From assembly GCA_965243565.1 (NCBI GenBank), contig OZ251571.1:496001-560000 (forward strand): a stretch of DNA of 64,000 nt. The letters are read 5' to 3'. The translations under genes and the position numbers were made by a program. This stretch comes from CBDEVH01 sp965243565. GTDB taxonomy: Bacteria > Pseudomonadota > Gammaproteobacteria > Tethybacterales > Persebacteraceae. Shown here piece after piece: positions 61,974-64,000 of this stretch (position 1 is the first letter of the stretch; each line of letters begins with the position of its first letter). Below the pieces are notes generated by a model, which was not told where the DNA came from, ran no database searches, and saw nothing but the letters and a program-made list of their open reading frames with translations.

Positions 61974-62170
61974 GAATTTTCCAGTTAAAGTATAAAAAAA
62001 AATAATAAGATTATTAATTTTACCACAGCAACCAGTTTATACCAAACCACCGATTTTTTTTTCAAATAACATTATGCGTTTGTATTATTATTAAATAAAA
62101 TGTGGTAACATTCACTCAGTGCTTTATATCAGGCACAAATCCATAAACTATTTAGAAGAGGGAATTAATA

Positions 62171-63265
62171 ATGAAGAAAATATTAGTAGCCGTATTGGCG
62201 ACAGCTGCATTGGGGTTATCTGTACCCGCCAGCGCAAAAACAGTAATTCGTGTTCAATCTGTCATTCCGAGTAAGGCAGACGAAGTAACGATGTTAAAAG
62301 ACTACGCCGCTAATGTTTATGCATTGACAAAAGGTGAAGTCGAAATTCAAGTCCTACCAGCAGGTGCTATCGTTGGTGTTAAAGAAACACTTGACGCCGT
62401 TGATAAAGGCTTAATCGAAGGTGGTTTTGCGTGGACGCATTATTGGTCTGGCAAGCATCCCGCTGCTGTTTTGTTTGGTTCACCAACAGCCGGTGCCGGT
62501 TTGGGTATTGACAACATCGCTTGGGTCTCATGGTATATGTGGGGTGGTGGTAAAGAACTCTACAATCGTTTATGGGACGAAATGGGCGTTAATATCAAAG
62601 GTTTGATGTTGCAACCTGTTGGTCCTGAAGCATTGGGTTGGTTTAAAGAGCCTATTAACAGCATGGCAGACTTTCGCAAATATCGTTTTCGTGCGCCTCC
62701 TGGCATCCCCGGTGAGACCTACAACGCAATTGGTGTAGCCGCAGTTGCAATGGGCGGTGGAGACATTCTTCCTGCACTCGAAAAAGGAACTATTGACGCT
62801 GCCGAGTGGTGCTGTCCTAAGCCTGATAGCGTATTTGGTTTTCAGAAAGTCTTAAAACATTACTATTTGCAAGGTTTGCATCAAGTCGTTGTTAACGCTG
62901 ATATGTACATTAACAAAGACGTATGGAACAGTTTAACCGCCGACCAACAAAAAGCAATGGAAATAGCCGCAGACGCTTCATTAATGCGTGCAATGGCGTA
63001 TCGCATCTATGAAAACGGCAAAGCCTTAAAAACGCTTACCGAAGACCACGGTGTTATTTTGCATGACACTCCTGCAGACTACTTCCCTGAGTACATGGGT
63101 GCAGTCGCACAGATAATGCAAAAATACAAAGATGAAAGCCCATTCTTCCTAGAAGTTTGGACATCTATGAGAGACTTTGCTGACATTGCTGTCCCATTTT
63201 GGGCAGGTGCGCAAACCACCAACGCCAACTTAGGCAACGCTTACGTTAACAGCAAAAAGAAGTAA
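62171..63265 (+). CDS. TRAP transporter substrate-binding protein (DctP/TakP type)
   Basis: A 364-residue periplasmic binding protein. It has a signal peptide (about 1-22, cleaved after ASA), then TVIRVQSVIPSKADEVTMLK, the motif FRAPPGIPGETYNAIGVAAV with the substrate-carboxylate Arg, and GTIDAAEWCCPKPDSVFGF. The sequence type is that of TakP-like proteins, which bind 2-oxo acids or lactate as dimers. AGAGGG lies before the ATG. The gene starts a dctP-dctQ-dctM operon, divergent from the amino acid importer across 197 bases of AT-rich DNA with no other gene. Confidence 0.92.
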   Translation: MKKILVAVLATAALGLSVPASAKTVIRVQSVIPSKADEVTMLKDYAANVYALTKGEVEIQVLPAGAIVGVKETLDAVDKGLIEGGFAWTHYWSGKHPAAVLFGSPTAGAGLGIDNIAWVSWYMWGGGKELYNRLWDEMGVNIKGLMLQPVGPEALGWFKEPINSMADFRKYRFRAPPGIPGETYNAIGVAAVAMGGGDILPALEKGTIDAAEWCCPKPDSVFGFQKVLKHYYLQGLHQVVVNADMYINKDVWNSLTADQQKAMEIAADASLMRAMAYRIYENGKALKTLTEDHGVILHDTPADYFPEYMGAVAQIMQKYKDESPFFLEVWTSMRDFADIAVPFWAGAQTTNANLGNAYVNSKKK

Positions 63266-63277
63266 TCCTAAGACCAT

Positions 63278-63317
63278 AAAAAAATGGTTAGTTGGTAACA
63301 GCTAACCATTTTTTTTT
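63278..63317 (+). terminator. Intercistronic terminator between dctP and dctQ
   Basis: Fourteen-base arms (63278-63291 and 63302-63315), a ten-base loop and nine T residues (63309-63317). It starts 12 bases after the binding-protein stop and would let only part of the transcription reach the permeases. Confidence 0.9.
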
Positions 63318-63345
63318 ATAACGAAAACACTATTAAACTTATCAG

Positions 63346-63960
63346 ATGCCCGAAGTCGAAAAAACAATTGACGATGTTGAATTAGTTGACGAACTCATTG
63401 CCGAAGGACGCGGCGGTGTACTTGAAAAACCTGCCGACATGGCAAGATGGATGGCAAACACCATCACCCATATTGATAAATTTTCTCTACGAGTAGGAAA
63501 AATTGTCTCATGGATAATCGTTCCTATATTTTTATCGATGGTTTACGAAATCATTGCTCGTAAATTTTTTATAGCACCCACACTATGGGCTTATGACGTA
63601 AGCCGTATGTTATACGGTGCAATGTTTATGCTCGGCTCGGCATACGCTTTAATGCGAGGCGTTCATATCCGTGCTGACTTCTTGTATCGCACACTTAACG
63701 TTCGTGTACAAGGTCTCATCGACTTTACTCTATACGCATTACTATTTATGCCTTCTATGTTAGCATTTTTATACATATCATCCGAATACGCCTTTGAAGC
63801 ATGGCAACGTTCCGAACGTCTAGACGACACCGCATGGCGTCCATTAATCGCCCCTTTGCGTATAGCAATGGCATTCAGTGTATTATTATTAACCATACAA
63901 GGCGTATCTGAAACATTAAAATCATGGTATGCCTTCACCAAAGGTAAGTGGCCGCAATGA
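63346..63960 (+). CDS. TRAP transporter small permease (DctQ type)
   Basis: The 204-residue small membrane subunit has a polar N-terminal extension of about 45 residues and four spans (about 53-75, 85-105, 125-148, 168-188). Characteristic features are YEIIARKFFIAPTLWAYD, SAYALMRGVHIRADFLY and the final span. It joins the binding protein to the large permease in sodium-driven uptake. Its stop overlaps the dctM start (ATGA). The long N-terminal extension is typical of the 2-oxo acid/mannitol type of DctQ. Confidence 0.92.
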   Translation: MPEVEKTIDDVELVDELIAEGRGGVLEKPADMARWMANTITHIDKFSLRVGKIVSWIIVPIFLSMVYEIIARKFFIAPTLWAYDVSRMLYGAMFMLGSAYALMRGVHIRADFLYRTLNVRVQGLIDFTLYALLFMPSMLAFLYISSEYAFEAWQRSERLDDTAWRPLIAPLRIAMAFSVLLLTIQGVSETLKSWYAFTKGKWPQ

Positions 63961-64000
63961 GCAACGAAACGTTGGGATTAATCCTTATAGGGTGCATGGT
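63957..64000 (+). CDS. TRAP transporter large permease (DctM), 5' end only
   Basis: The ATG at 63957 shares ATGA with the end of the small permease gene. Fourteen codons are visible (MSNETLGLILIGCM), the start of a hydrophobic segment. The order after dctP and dctQ makes DctM, the 12-span transport subunit, by far the most likely identity. The gene is cut by the window edge. Confidence 0.8.
   Translation, partial: MSNETLGLILIGCM

Noticed and set aside
1..64000. CRISPR arrays, insertion sequences, prophage or integrase genes
   Set aside because: No regularly spaced repeats, transposase or phage genes were seen; the only direct repeat of note is within the MFS gene.

Overview
The window comes from an AT-rich gammaproteobacterium. 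The marks are SecB, ClpA, TldD, ZapA with its small upstream partner, a CGFS glutaredoxin, IscS, RpoH with its RpoH box, an E. coli-type GpmA and DsbD. The genus cannot be fixed from sequence alone. Gene order is eroded relative to well-known gammaproteobacteria: rplS stands without rpsP-rimM-trmD, rpoH without ftsYEX, clpA without clpS, gltB without an adjacent gltD, iscS without the isc operon, and lysC is followed by tRNA-Ser with no csrA between. This suggests a rearranged and perhaps streamlined genome. No prophage, insertion sequence or CRISPR array is visible.

Layout. 1-1017: lemA, then a small decayed locus with a consensus heat-shock promoter, a ClpB-like start and a terminator. 1009-5844 (minus): cinA-like, truA, mltB, clpA. 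5940-7974: prpBC (methylcitrate cycle). 8037-11584 (minus): yajC, a fused secDF, a 58-codon coiled-coil gene and zapA. 11769-17570: qmcA/nfeD-like pair, a cold-shock gene, a DUF547 lipid- or surface-type gene, and a rhodanese-secB-SH3-ftsY-xthA operon (protein export). 17606-25615: tldD, a LysE exporter, ribF-nnrDE, grxD, iscS, gpmA, rpoH. 25811-31912: a D-amino-acid dehydrogenase-like gene, then rplM-rpsI-argC-DUF6776-like-comM-trmL. 31960-37289: ppx/gppA, ychF, pth, a PuuA-like glutamine synthetase, acylphosphatase, hemE. 37290-38789: a small accessory pocket (toxin-antitoxin pair and a truncated PanB-like gene) next to tRNA-Ser(GCU). 38797-59551: lysC, gltB, rplS, a GAF/HD-GYP protein, dsbD, fxsA, bioC, a TVP38 plus MerA-like pair, an MFS protein with a repeat tail, gatCAB, glcB. 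59646-64000: a polar amino acid ABC importer without its ATPase, and a TRAP importer cut by the window end.

The metabolic genes fit a scavenging heterotroph. Short organic acids enter by TRAP transport, propionyl units are handled by PrpB/PrpC, C2 units by malate synthase G, and amino acids by the ABC importer and the DadA-like oxidase. Glutamate is made by GltB.

Most notable in the hunt: the ClpB-like remnant that keeps its sigma-32 promoter and a terminator; a toxin-antitoxin module that has truncated a PanB-like gene beside tRNA-Ser; a recurring placement of -10 boxes 8-10 bases before start codons that suggests leaderless mRNAs; the SecD-SecF fusion; and the 46-residue tandem repeat tail of the MFS protein.
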